DNA from: Pelomyxa schiedti
Lineage: Eukaryota; Evosea; Pelobiontida; Pelomyxidae
Length of the DNA stretch: 64,000 bases
Assembly (NCBI GenBank): GCA_020536535.1
Contig: JAHLWZ010000406.1
Location: 64,105 to 128,104 of the forward strand
Direction of reading: 5' to 3'
Of this stretch, positions 34,873 through 47,800 are shown piece by piece (within the stretch, counting starts at the first letter, position 1; each line of letters begins with the position of its first letter). The notes beneath the pieces are model-generated. The model was not told where the DNA came from, did not search any database, and saw nothing but the letters and a program-made list of their open reading frames with translations. The position numbers were made by a program, and so were the translations under genes.

Positions 34873-37800
34873 TTAGTCTCCTCCGGATGTAGATAGTCCC
34901 TGTTGTGGGCAAGTGTAAGTTTGGTTGCTGGGCAGAAGGCAGTGGTACTTTATCTTTTTTCATTGCCTCACTCTGGGTGGAGGCATCGATCCTTCTTTGT
35001 AGGTACTGTTCAAGTTTGGTTGTTGTAGCATTGGAAAGAAACATTTCTCCGGACATGGAAGAAATGAGTTGGGAAGCAACTGTTTGTCCACCCAAAGCAA
35101 GGGAAATGTTCACTGTTTACAGTTGGCGAAATATAGAGCATGACAGAAAAAACTTACACAAACGAATGATTGCCCTGAACACACTTTCTTCCTCAAGTTG
35201 TACACTGGCTTTTTGTTGTTCAGGAGAGAGTGAGTTCCAGTCGTTTGTTGTAGATTGAATGTGCTTTGGTAAAGAGGTTCTCAGTATTCTCAGTTCGCCT
35301 TGGTGAGTGTTAGAGGTGATAAGACCCACAATTCTAAGTACAGTAGAGGGCATATTCCCAGAATCGATTATTTTTCCAGAAAAAGTCATGTGAAGCCAGG
35401 GGTGTCTTTTTGAGTAGTTAAAGCTCTGCAAAGAGCAACCGTTGGTACATACATATAGAAATTCTAAGAAATTATTAACTTTGTGGTAGTAAACAGATAC
35501 AATTCGGATTAACTCGGCTACTGGCCTAAAGAAGATCAAGGGAAATGAGAGAACTAAGCTGATTACCGAAAATCCATCTTTTCTTTAGAACATGATATTA
35601 CATTCTTGCAGGTGTCCAGAAGTGTGGAGAAAGCCCATTCAGAGAGTCCACAGTCGGGGTCCTACTAATATTTTAAGATTAAAAAAAGGTGTCACACTTA
35701 TTCACCTTTGTAAAGGTAAAGGTGGTAAGAGTTTTGGTGTAAGTCAATGTCTCATTGAGGGTTATCAATCGACTGAAGTAATCTGCGTCCTCTATTCCCC
35801 TTGGCTAAGCATAAGAATTGTGATACTATTCAACTCATTCATATTCACTTGGGAGGAATTTTGGCTGATACTACGGTATTAATAATTTCTTGCCACTCTG
35901 ACATTGTCTTCCCAGTTTCAAAAACTGGAAGTTTAGGATCGTTCTAACCCATATTAAACACAACCAAAGTGCAACTGTATTACATTGTAATAAGACAACT
36001 CGACATTTTTTTTAAGTGCCTCCAGTACTACAGGGGTTCTATTTTTATTCTGGAATGTATCAGATAATGTATGAAACGATGCAGAATCTTTTCAAACTGT
36101 GAGTTTTGAGGGTGTGGTGGCAAAAAGAAAGTGAAATTAGAAAAAAAATTACCTTCATGGGAAATTGGTAACATAGGAGGCACAACATAGGTTTCAGAAA
36201 TTTTACTGTGGAAGATCCCGGAAGTTAGGAAGGCAAGCTCATAATCTAGAAGTTGTTACAATAATCCACTTTCAGCAGGGCATACCCCCTTGAGAATAAC
36301 GAAAAACAGATAAATCAAATATATTCTCCGATTCAAGGTAAAATTGACGATAAAATTGAGGGAAAAAAGTGCTGTCATGGAGTAGCTTTGCAAAGTCCTG
36401 GGAGGAGTTAAAGCTAAATACATTCTTTTAGTGGTACCCTATTTAAGGGATCCTGGTGCTGCAGAAATTTCGCTGTTTCAAAATTTAGCACAGGGGAAGG
36501 GTATTTTCTTAATTCTTTTGTCAAAAAGAAAGAATAGATCCCGTAGATACCTGGCTATTTGGTAGCATTGCCGGTAGTATTGTAAGATTGGAAGGAAAAC
36601 AAGCATAAAAGCGCTTGTTTGCATTTAACATATTTGAAATTCAGTTGGGGGTGTACCATTGGATTCTGGTATTTATGGATGGTGCGGGATGTGGCACCGC
36701 CGTTGTGGGATCCTTTAAAAAGTTTCTGTGGTGAAAGATGCAACTAGGCAAATACTTCTTCATAAAAAGCAATATCAAGGACATCCATTGGGTGCAGAGT
36801 AAATATGTCTTTAAGTCTACCAATCAAAGCTGAGCGTATAGCACTTGGTAAAATGGAGGGTATTTTATTTAATACTTCCCCTGTATCTAAATCTATTGTG
36901 ATAACCTGTTTTACGGTAAGGTAGAAAAGGCATAGACTTGCTTGCCTCAGGAATGTTTGGTACAGGCTCGTTGCAATCTCTCATTAGTCCCATGATGTAA
37001 GGTGTTGGGGCATGCCAGTACTCTCTCACAGATAAAGGAAGTATAGGGATATATGTATGGCACCACTGGAAGGGATAAATTAATGTCATTATCGTTCCTG
37101 AGGCTGTTTGAAAGAACTTTGCATGAGTGAGGTTAAAGGTCCTTGCAGAGAAAAAATCCTCACCGATTGTAAGGACTGATCTTCTTGACGAGACAAATAA
37201 AATGTGACTCTCCACCAGAACCCAGCTTAACAGGTCCACAACTGTCTCAATACCAATCAAGTCAAAAAGTAACTTGAGATCCATCTGGGTAAAGGTGAAA
37301 GGAATGAGTTCTGTACTAAATTCGGTACAACACACATCAACATTATCAAAAAAGCACTTGGATGATTTGCAAAGTTCAAGGGTCTTTGTTGGCATTGGGA
37401 CTTGAATAAGCATTTCTTATGTTGTGAGAAACGACTCTAAATGATATGTGTTTACCTGGAAGAGGCAAAGGAACGTCATAGAGTATACGCTCTAGTGTTG
37501 CCTCCATAGAAGCAGGGGATGCTGGCAAGGAAGCCTAAGAAGGAAAAATAGAGTACCGTTTAGGAAACACTTATCCAAACCCATTGATATTTTCTATGCA
37601 AATGTAGAGAAAATTACCCGATAAAGTTCTTTAAGACAGTCCTTGAAGAATGGCAGGAAAGAATAATGCGAAAATAGGCACATGCATATCGGAACATAAA
37701 CCTAGGAAATGGGAGTTACATAAGAGTAGAAACTCTAGAGTTAGAAACTTCTTGCTGTGAGCTGTCGTCTGAAAAATCGGGTGGTAGATCCAAGTTGCAG

Positions 37801-38735
37801 CTTTGACACTGCTGATATGACTTTTTGAAAAAAAAAAAAAAACAAACAATAAGTGCATTGTGGAAATTTCTGAGAGATACAATCAGGCCATAGACATAAG
37901 AGCGCTTCCCTTCTACATTTGTCATTACAAAAGTGGTGAATTGAGGTGCCGGTTCTGTTTTTTCCAACTTCAACCCATTTGGGAAACAGAACTGAGGTTT
38001 TTAAAAACATTCCAACAAAACATTAGCTTGACAACAAACCGATAGACAGAGTACCATCCATATGCTTTGAAGGCACTCCGTCACTTTCGCATCCTTGTAA
38101 TCTGTTTTAGGTACTCTGACGGCCATAGTCCCCTCAAACCTTGTTTCCCAGACTTGCCGTTTTGGTGGTAATGTGACCGAAGGCAAAGACGGCGTTGAAC
38201 TTGAGGTGTTAGAAGGTGACATTTGAGAAACTGGTAACGATGGTGTAGTTGACACAACAACAGCACTGGAAAGAGGAGTCACAGGTACTCCACCAGCAGA
38301 AAACGCTCCAACTGAAGCGGATCTCTGGTGACGTGTAGTAGCTGCCCCTCTTGGCGGCTTCGAAGTCACTGTGAGCGGTATCACAGGCGGAGGGTGCTGG
38401 CCCGGGACCTGTGGGGGCGAAGTTACCCCCGACAGAGGCGGAGTCTGTGGCAAAACCACCGGCGACACTGGCGGCGTTACTGAGGCTCTTAGAGGAACGC
38501 CCACAAACGGCCGCGGCGAAGTAGGTGGAGGTGTGGAAGTGCCCGTAGCACTCGGTGGTTGCGGTAGATCGAGAAGATCTTTGGCAGGAAGTGGCTGCGG
38601 AGGAAACGCGATGTTGGGGAAATTCTCCTCCCACTCTTTGTGGATCTTGGCCGGCCTTGCGATGCTCACAATTACGAAGTAATCCACAAGTCTATTCGGT
38701 AACGCCGTCACACGAGCACCCCGTTTACCCTCCAT
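34873..38735 (-). CDS. DENN-domain protein (putative Rab guanine-nucleotide exchange factor)
   Basis: The start at 38735 gives MEGKRGARVTALPNRLVDYF. A Pro/Ser/Thr-rich insert of about 150 residues splits off uDENN. Then come the core signatures: GLKLEKTEPAPQFTTFVMTN, EGKRSYVYGLIVS, the exon LDLKLLFDLIGIETVVDLLS, VESHILFVSSRRSVLTIGED, LIYPFQWCHTYIPILPLSVR and APTPYIMGLMRD, together a cDENN domain. A long C-terminal part of small exons follows (HIQSTTNDWNSLSPEQQKAS; ALGGQTVASQLISSMSGEMF). The last splice (donor AAA then gtacca) ends the protein GLSTSGGD at 34873. DENN proteins activate Rab GTPases on membranes. Exons between 35600 and 36850 are not resolved individually. Confidence 0.75.
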
Positions 38736-38816
38736 CACATCCACCTCTTCGATTTTTTTTGATTTGTGGTTTTCTGCGACTTTCGGATACAAACACAAAA
38801 AGAAAAAAAAAACAAA

Positions 38817-41800
38817 ATGGTGTCAACTTCAGAGAGGTAAGGGTGACATGTGTCAAGTGATTCCGCGGCAATTTAATTAAACGAAAACAATGTGGCTGTC
38901 ACAACTCAAATTGCAAAACAAATCACGACAAGTAACTTCGTGTGGGCAGAGTGATCAAGGGTCTGGTGCGAAAGTCAGTGAGTGACTGGTGCACTACAAA
39001 TGGTCAAATATGTGATCACAAACTTGTGCAGGTGGCGTGCTTTTTTTAATTCCTTATGTTGACTTGTTCTTTTTTTTTTTTGTTTGTTTGGGTGTAGTTT
39101 ATAGCTGATCCTATTACAACATCTCTGGGTATCCTTTAACAACTTGCATTTCCCTATCTCATTATGCTTAGTTGTTGAAAATCTCATCAGCAGAGTGGAG
39201 GCAGATGGCGCTCAAAATTCTGCTCTCCTAAGTAACTTCTTAAACCTATTGAAGTTATCTCTACCCAAGTATTCTTTTTTTCTCTTGTCCACAAGTCAGA
39301 GTAGAGCAGAGTTTGATACGATATAGGTACCCAATGAAACCTGAAACACTTATAGCTATTGACCAATTCTGTATAAAAATGGCTGTCACCACTCCTGCTG
39401 CCTCAAAAGTTTGCACTTCACTTCACTTTTAGACACTCTACTAATGACAACAAGTCCTTCTTTTACTTGAGGCATGTGGTGTCAAGTATTCTTGGAACTG
39501 TAAGGCCCTCTAGTGCTCCAAAGTCAACAAATACACGTATAATAATAAAAAGCTTACCAAAGTAATCATGATTTGCATTAGAGACAACTGCAGCTGCACC
39601 AGCTACTCCTGCGACTCCTGCGTCCAATCTCAGTGCTACAACTGCAACTTCCTCGCCATCACCATCATATGAATCCCATGCTGGGAGAAGACGTCAAAAG
39701 AAAGTATCAACAAAACGTGAAGGCCTTCCCGGAGTTGGTGCATTGTCTGCCCACGATAGTGGTACGATAATAATCTCCGACATGCTCCTACATAGGGTAG
39801 GTGAATGTATGTTTTCAATACTTTCAGAATCCATGTTCAGTTCTTTTCAGTAGAACCTGGGGGATTCCCAGATTTGGGACTGACACTCTTTGCAAATTGT
39901 CAGTTTGGCATAACAACCACCAAGTCCAAAAGACGATGTACATGTCTATTTTCACACCCCTTTTGGTTCTAACATAACTTGCAAGTGGAATCCTCTAATA
40001 TACTCGCATGCAATGAAAGTGCCTCTGCAGACCCTTTTGCCATGGTTTGCAAGTCAATGAAAACGTAATCTCTCTGCCCCCCCCCCTCCCCCCCCTTTTT
40101 TTGTTTTTTGTTTTTTGTTTTTGCTCAAATTTGACTTCAAGAGAAGAAGCTACCCAAATTGCCAATCGCTCAATACGGCGCCGCCGTGCCCAACTATTCA
40201 ACTATAAATGTTACAATGAACAAACAGAGTTGGATCTAAGTGGACAACAAGTCCAAATTGTGGTTGCTGCAATTATGGAACCACCTATTGATGAGCCAAC
40301 TCGCGAATTGCGCCTCATGGCCACAAAGATTCTTATAAAGGTCCATATTCACTCTTTTTTTTTATAATGCTCATGGAATCTAGCTTCTTGCCGATATCTA
40401 TTGTCGGAGGCCATCAGGTACTGAAGCTCATACAGTGCTATTGAATTTGCTGTACCAAATGCTCGAGGCATCTCATTTGGACACCAAAATTCACGCGTTC
40501 AACTTGCTGTTTAATCTCAGCGTACACATGCACATGGTTACACATGTTTCTATATTATTGGAAGATAACAATCGTATGCATACTTCTCCTCTTGAGTAAC
40601 TTCAAAATTACCCCCTTTTTAGCAAGATCCAGTCAAATTGATGAAATCCAAGAAGACTTATTCAAACTACTTACAGAGGTTTTTCCTCTAAAAGAGGGCA
40701 GGACCCTGAGTAATGTTTTTTTTCCTGATAGATGTTAAACTGGATGGTGGACCGAGAAACTTCATTTGACCCAAAGGTCTGGGAAATGGCCTTGAATTGC
40801 ACCATATTCTTCATTACTCACGTTGGCCATATCATCAAATCTAAGTAGACCGTTCAAGTCTTGCTACCGATTCAATTGCTTACATAATATATAAGGTTGA
40901 TGATGCTTTCCCCACGTGTAGTGGCTGCCTTCCTCCGGTATTGCGACCGAATGAGCAATGACACCCACAGAAAGGTTATTCATATGCTAATAAACCGAAT
41001 GTATGGCCTTCTTGGAGAATTACACACTAAAAAGTTTTGAAAAGATATACCCCTCAGGCACTACTGAACCGCAAGTTACTCCAAGAATGCTTCAATGGCA
41101 TAGAATTCATCATCAGCCAATACATTAATACACCCTCTATCGAGGACAGGAACAACTTGTTCCTCATTTTATTTGATTATGCTGCTCATGCTGCTGATCT
41201 CTCGTCGACGGATCCAGATGTTTGGCATCCCTTATTCTTGTGCACTTAAAAAAACCCAACAAATAGGTGAAATTACTTCTGGAGACCCTAGTAAAAATGA
41301 ATGCCCCTTTTTACTTCCCACAATTGTTCAAGGTCTCCTTTCCAAAAAAAAAAAAAAAATTCTAAAACACTTTAGTATGCGTCTGCCAGCTTCGTTTCCT
41401 CTGTTCTAAGTTCTTTACCTGCTGACTGTAATACCACATTACGGCAGAACTGCGAAGCAATTCTGTCTCAATTCTGCAAAATGTCCACTGACTTTTATAA
41501 AGTACTAGTTTTCTATAGAAAGTGGCTTTTTACTATTGTTAGATCGACCAACAATATGAGGCCAATGTTTCTAATATGATTTCAAGAGAATTGCAGGAGC
41601 ACATTCATCAATTAGTTGAGTTACTCAAATCATCCAAAGAAAAATCAAGGAGGAATGGTGAGGTATACAAAGTTAGCCGTGATTTCTCAAAAAAAACCGA
41701 TTCTATCAGGCATGGCTATTTCGTCTTATGTGTGCAGCACAAGAAACCACTGAAACTAAGAAATCAGCAGCCAATTCATCGAATTCCAGTCCCACTACAC

Positions 41801-42813
41801 CTCCCGCAGTTACACCTACTGTATCGTCACTTCCTACTATAGTGGAAAGTGTTACACAGCAGTTGCTTTCTTTACACAATTCAGAAGTCATACACTCATA
41901 CCTCATAGTAACCCAACGACTACTTGTTTACATGAAGAGTAAGGTAAGAGTACACAACAAATTCAAAACGCACTGAAAGTATCATACAGTTCCAAACATT
42001 TGGTGACACCGGCCGCCTCTCATCCCTCCTCCAACTTTTAAATAAGAATCTTGCTAGTGTTTGCAGTACCAATGACCAAACTGAAAAGAACTTGCTTCTC
42101 ATGTTTGATATTGTTTTTGAGACTATTACAATCAGAACAGGTCATACTCTTTTTTTCTACTTACATCTGAGTCATTCCCTCATTCCATTTGTAGACATCG
42201 CTGAAGGTGGCTCCGCCCCCCCCTTTCCGACCTCTGGTTTAAATATGATACCAATTGGGGACTCTATCTACACGCGATTTTTAAGGGGGAGAATAGCTGC
42301 ATCATTGGCCTTACTTGACGAAATAAATATAAGTATGGCCCCTTCTTGTAAAAAAACCTTCCTAAAAACTGTAAGCACCTTTGGAACAGGTAGCGAGACA
42401 CCTTCGGCACCAAAACTATGTAGAAGTTCGAGCAATTGCCGTTAAGTTGTTAGCGGAGAGATGTAAAAGACTCAATGGGAAAAAGTTGCTTGAATCACTT
42501 GGAGGTAAGAGCTATTCATCTGTATGAAGACTGAATCTTGCACCACTAGGTACTGTGTTCTTCATTAACTTCGTGTCGGATACGAACCCCATTGTTGCCT
42601 AGTGAGTGCCACACATTCCCTTCTAACTCGCTGATACCCCCAAACAGTTATGCAAGCCAATTCCTTGTTGATCACATAGGGCACGAGCAACCCGAAGACT
42701 ACCGCGTTTTCATGACAAGGATGTTGGCCAAAGCACGACTCACCAATGACGAGAACCTTGTCTCCAATCCCTATTATCAAATGAAAGCCATTATGAGCGG
42801 CCAGAACGGCTGA
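38817..42813 (+). CDS. Large helical-repeat (ARM/HEAT-like) protein, function unknown
   Basis: ATG 38817 opens a tiny exon (MVSTSER) that splices to VIKGLVRKSVSDWCTTNGQI, FIADPITTSL and VVENLISRVEADGAQNSALL. More than a dozen exons of amphipathic helices follow, for example IVVAAIMEPPIDEPTRELRL, LNLLYQMLEASHLDTKIHAF, SSQIDEIQEDLFKLLTEVFL and LLQLLNKNLASVCSTNDQTE. The end is well formed: SQFLVDHIGHEQPEDYRVFM, LVSNPYYQMKAIMSGQNG, stop 42813. There is a short Ser/Thr/Pro linker near 41760. No catalytic motif is seen. Its orderly helices and C-terminal block suggest a conserved eukaryotic scaffold family that I cannot name. A poly-C/T tract lies in an intron at 40079-40130. Confidence 0.6.
40079..40130. 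repeat. Poly-C then poly-T tract in an intron
   Basis: A run of about 20 C with one T, then alternating T runs with G (TTTTTTTG units), lies just before an exon acceptor of the helical-repeat gene. It acts as an extreme polypyrimidine tract and is likely unstable in length. Confidence 0.8.
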
Positions 42814-43090
42814 TTACCACCTGGTACCGTTCCCTTCACCTTCAAAGCTGTAGTTTTGTTTCATACACTAACACAAAGCACCCTTTTGTTTTGACCTGAA
42901 ACACCGCAACTTCTCTAACGTAACCCCCGAACCCACAATAACCAACCAAACAAAGCACACCACGCAAGACCCGATCTGTCTCTGAGACGATAATCAACTG
43001 TCCGTTCCTCTCCCAAGGAGACGTAGTGATCGAAAAAACGAAAGAAGGAGAAAAACAAATAAAAAAAAGGAAAATAAAAAAAGAGAGGAG

Positions 43091-44455
43091 ATGGCAGCGG
43101 TGGACCTGGGCGCGTTGTCTCACTTTGGCAAGGTGGGTTTGTTTCCACAGTCATTCACTCATTCTTTTTACGTGCGTGCAACTCTGACATGGGCTTTTTT
43201 TTTTTTCTTCTTTTTCTTTTTCTTGTGCTGGGGATCTCTTCTTTGTGAAGGCACCATCTCGCCAAGCAATTGATGAAATCATTGGCATCACGTTCCGTAA
43301 GAGGTCAGAGGGTCTGTCTCAGGCCGAAATGGCAACAATTGCAAAGACCCTTAGTTTGGCGCAGCCTGAAGTAGACGCTGTATGTTGTTGGTCTTTTTTT
43401 CCCTTCCCCATAATGAGGGTATTCTGGTGTTTATTTGACTTTGTTTTACTTTAGCTGCTGGCTGCTATTAAGATTTTCATTCGCCTTGGTCTTCGAAAGG
43501 TAGCCCTCTCTTTCTTACAACACAAAAACTCAAAAAAAAAAAAAAAACCAACAGCCTGCCGATCAAGTTTCAAGCGACTTCCCGGCAGATTTTGAACCGC
43601 GTTTGAAGTACTTGGGGTTACACCGTGTTTCAAACAGTCTTACTTTGTTCCAGGGCTTTCCTTCTCAAGGTGCTTGAAAATCGTGTTCCTCTCTGGAAAG
43701 AAGCTCTCGCCAAAGACCGCGCTGCCGCAACAGGGTCACCATCCCCCTCCCCAGCAACGCCTGCGTCACCATCACCTGCTGAGAAGCCAGCAAGTCCGGC
43801 CGAAAAGGCACCAGCAAGCCCCCAACCACAACAGCAGAGAGCGCAGCCCAAGCCCACTGCCGTGCAGCCCGCGCCACAACCTGCCACCCCCACACAAAGG
43901 ACTGCAGCACAAGCCACTCCAACACCAGCCGCCACGGCCACAACAACATCAACAACGGCCAAGGCACCTACCCAGCCACCAACACCACAACAAACCTCAA
44001 CACCCAAACAACGCGTGCCCCCTCAAAGGGTACCAGAAACTGTACCACCACCAACCCAAGCACAACCACCGGCCCAACAACAGCAACTACCACCAACCCA
44101 GCAACAGCCTCGCTCAACACCAGTGCCCCCAACACGCCCAACAACAACAGCAGCAGCAGCAACAGCAAGCAGCCAGCTTCTGCAGCCGTCGCTACCAAAG
44201 CTTCGCAAGTTTGACTGGAGGATTGATGTGAGAAGTGCCTCTGATACAATGGCCAGGATGAGTGTCCCTTGCGTTCTGGTGCAAATGGAGGTTGAAACGC
44301 CAAAGACCCACGTCACACCCGCAAATGCAACTGCAGCGGCAGCCGAGCAGCCGGATCACAACCGCGTGGTTACTTTCGAACTAACCAAGGAATCACTGAA
44401 TGCCATGCTTGAGGGTTTGCAGTTTGTCAGAAACCAGCTCTCTTCCATCCATTAA
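43091..44455 (+). CDS. COMMD9: COMMD9-like COMM-domain protein with large Pro/Gln/Thr-rich insertion
   Basis: Exons: 43091 (MAAVDLGALSHFGK), then APSRQAIDEIIGITFRKRSE and LSQAEMATIAKTLSLAQPEV, LLAAIKIFIRLGLRK, DFPADFEPRL, and a long last exon. The C-terminal COMM domain reads LRKFDWRIDVRSASDTMARM, SVPCVLVQMEVE and VTFELTKESLNAMLEGLQFV, closest to COMMD9. COMMD proteins assemble the Commander complex, which with Retriever and the CCC complex recycles receptors from endosomes. Between the helical N-domain and the COMM domain lies about 160 residues of Ala/Pro/Gln/Thr repeats not found in animal COMMD9. The stop is at 44455. Confidence 0.85.
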
Positions 44456-44878
44456 AACTACTAATCACTTATCTTGCAAGTAATAAAAGGGCCCTTTTCT
44501 TCCAGTGTCTTTGTGGTGAGAAGAGAAGGGCCGTCAGTACTCTTTTCTGTGTTTTCCACTTTGTCTTTCGATCTGTATGTTCTGTAAAGGAAGTGAACCT
44601 AAAACATCAAAAGCCTGCTAAAGTGTTCAAAGGAAGAAAGGCACACAACGTAGATATTGGACGTTTCAGTCAAAAACCAGCCACACAAACAAAAAACGAA
44701 AACTATCATCAAAATCAAACGAAATGCACTGGGTGCGCCCAGTGGATAAACTTGTTTTTTGTTGGTTGTTTTTATTTTTCATTCATTATGCCGTTTTTTG
44801 ACTGAAACGTCCAATACAGATTTTTTGTCACACAAAAACGAAAAAAACAAAACAACAAAAAAAAAAAGCGAGGAGTTG
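44456..44878. other. Intergenic region between COMMD9 and the SH3-Furry gene
   Basis: About 420 bp. The first part has a possible polyadenylation signal (taataaaagg near 44482) for COMMD9. The middle holds the candidate MITE (44653-44818). The A-rich run just before 44879 is typical of leaders here. No coding frame of note. Confidence 0.5.
44653..44818. mobile_element. Candidate TA-flanked MITE with 20-bp terminal inverted repeats
   Basis: TATTGGACGTTTCAGTCAAA at 44655 is repeated perfectly as its reverse complement ending at 44816 (22 bp identical including the outer TA, arms 44655-44676 and 44795-44816). Treating the outer TA as a target-site duplication gives a 158-bp element with 20-bp termini starting TTGGACG, the plan of Tc1/mariner-derived non-autonomous elements. 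The 118-bp interior is AT-rich and codes for nothing. Confidence 0.55.
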
Positions 44879-47800
44879 ATGTCGTCCCCTGGTGCGACGC
44901 CACCGGTGCTGGTCAAGGCCAAACACGCCTTCAAAGCCACATCTGAGAATGAACTGGATTTCCCAAAGGTTGTGATGCTTCTACGACCACTACTCAACAC
45001 ACACCACACATCGTTTTGTTTTTGTTGCATGACTCGTGACACTGCTACTACTACAAGGGAGCGATGATTATTTTTTTGGGGAAAATTGAGGCTGGATGGG
45101 CGCAGGTACTCGCTGCTGTGCGTGGGAAAGGCCTTTCCTTCTAAACTTGACACAGGGTGAATATGAAGGAAAGAAAGGGTGGTTTCCTGCCAATTTCGTA
45201 AGCATGCCTGGTGATCCAAAGAAGAAAACAAAACGGCATCCTGGTATTTTGAATGTGTGATAATGTATTATTGTTCACTTTAAGCATGAAGGCGATCATA
45301 AAAGTAATGAACCTGCATCCTCACCACCACCTTCAACACCAACAAATTCAAATTCAACTACACCGACACCAACTCCAACGCCAACACCAACAACAACACC
45401 AACCTCACCATCAAATTCAACTGCACAAACACCGGCACTAACTCCGACTGCAACTCCAGCACCTGACTCCACCCCTGCAGCTTCTTTGCAACCTGGGACG
45501 AACAGTACATCTCCAACTTCAACCAATACCACTAGTGATGGGGTTCCTCCAACTGAGCCCAACCCTTCTCTCACAGTATCAGGCACCCCTTCAACAACAT
45601 CTTCTAGTACTTCCCCAGAGCCCACTCCCAGCGCACCCCCCTCCCCTACTGCCACCCCATTGTCTTCCGTACCAGCATCCTCCCCCACCCCTTCAGTCAC
45701 AGTGACTACAAGCAATACCACAATTAATACCCCTTCCACACCAACACCTTCACGTTCTCCTACGCCAACACAACCACCACCGTTATTGCCTGTACCTCCT
45801 CTTTCAACTCCCTTGAAAAATTCATCCAGTCCTTCACTCTCTCGCGTTCCCCCACTTTCACAGTCTCACACTGGCTCACCAATTCCTCCAAAGAAGGAAC
45901 TTCCTGTTGTACTTCATAGCTCACCAAGTCCCAAGCCAGATCCTCCAGCAAAGCCTCCAAAACCTCTTCCAAAACCAGAGAGCCTCACTGTTCGTACTGC
46001 ACTGTCAAATTCTGGGTCTAACTCGCCAGTTCCCACTTCAGTGTCACCACTATCTACAACGCCAACAAATGTCTCACCTGCTTTGTCTCCTGCTTTAGGA
46101 GAACCAACGGACCAGGCACCAACATCTCCCTCTGTTTCTCCACCTCTGCCAACAGTGGCAAGCCTTCCAAATAAACCTGACTCTACACCAACAAAAACAC
46201 CTGTGCAACAACCCTCAGGTCTGGTAAAACCAGAACTAAGCATGCCCCCACCAATGCATATTCCTCCAGTCACCCCTTTAACTGGGTCTCCTCTTGTTCC
46301 TGTCAAGGTTGCGCCTCCAAAAAAACCAGAAAGGCCAAATATGCCTGACAAGCCAGCTTGCCCTCCTCCAGTTATGAAGAAGGAATTGGCTGTTGTAAGT
46401 TACAATCCTTCTCTCTTTAGGTAACTGACAACCGCAGGCAAGTGCATCCTTGTACTCTAAGGCTAATGTTTCTCTGAGCAACTGCTTAATTGCATCTGAT
46501 GAACTGCAGCTATCACGATTCCTCTCAGTAGGTATCACATCAAGTACCTCTGACATGAGGTGTTCCTTTCTTCTAAAATAACCTTTTCCTTTTTTCTTTT
46601 TTTTAGATGCACAGGACCCTGAAGCTGACAAACCTGCATCTATGAGTACTGTAATTAGGTTAGTTGCAAAAAAAAAAAAATCTTCAACCCTCTTAACTCT
46701 GAAGGGACTTCTGGACCCAAATGGAACTCCTCCTACTCAAACACAAGGCAGAAATTGATGGTGCTGCAATAAAGCTCAGTGAAGGAGCTGCTGTTCATAA
46801 TGACCAACTAGTCAGGGTGCGTTTCAGCCTTTACTTCATACCTTCCTCATATGGGGAATTTCAGGCCCAGGGGTTGAGCAGAGCAGCTTCTTTGCGAGCA
46901 CTCAATACCCTTAGTAATATCCTTGTTTTACATTCTCAATTTGGAGAAAATCTTGTTTCTGTCTGCGATACTCTTGTTAAACTAGCCGGTTTTCTCATTA
47001 TATAAAATCTATTGTACCTCACGGTTCCGTATCTCATCCCACAGAAAGAGTAAAGCATATAGCAACTCATGTAAAACCTCCTTCATCCAAGGACAAAGAG
47101 GAAGCAGTTCAATGTGAACCTGATTCAGAAGATTTTCCTTTTTATTTCTGCCTCAAGACACTTCATTTGTGCATCACTTCTTCAATTAAAGCTCTAAAAA
47201 TGTATGTCTCACTTTGTTATCTTCTATTCAACCTTTAAAGAGATGAGGTCGGTCATTTGAACCCAAAAATAAGAGAGTTTCTTTTTGAACACTTGCACTT
47301 CACAAATAAGTATTGTATGTCAGATATTCCATTTCATGAGGCAACTAACAGGTGAAAGGTATTCGTAAAATTGCTGCTGAAAATCTTGGTGTTATCTCTG
47401 GGCAGCAGTTAGACCCTGTGGTGAGATTATTTACTGGCAAGCTTATTGCATGCAAAAGTGATGACCAACTCCGAGAGTATGTGACCTACCAGAATGCTGC
47501 TGTATGCTACTATTTTCTTTCTTTTTTTTTTCCCCTGAACAGTATTATTGATAGGTACATTTGCACTTGGGTTTATCAAATTCAGCGCAAGTGGACTCAA
47601 CAAACCACTACATGAGCACAATTGCTACTGCTGCTGAACGGATATCAAGAGGGGTAATCTCTTCTCTTTCATTGGTTAAGTTGATCATGTTACTTTGTAG
47701 GTACTTCGCAAAGTTATGTGCACAACACTTGGCCCTATTTTGAGGCAAATAATGATAAGTTCCCATTGCCCCGAGTTCGAAGGTGCAGCATCAAAGCAAT

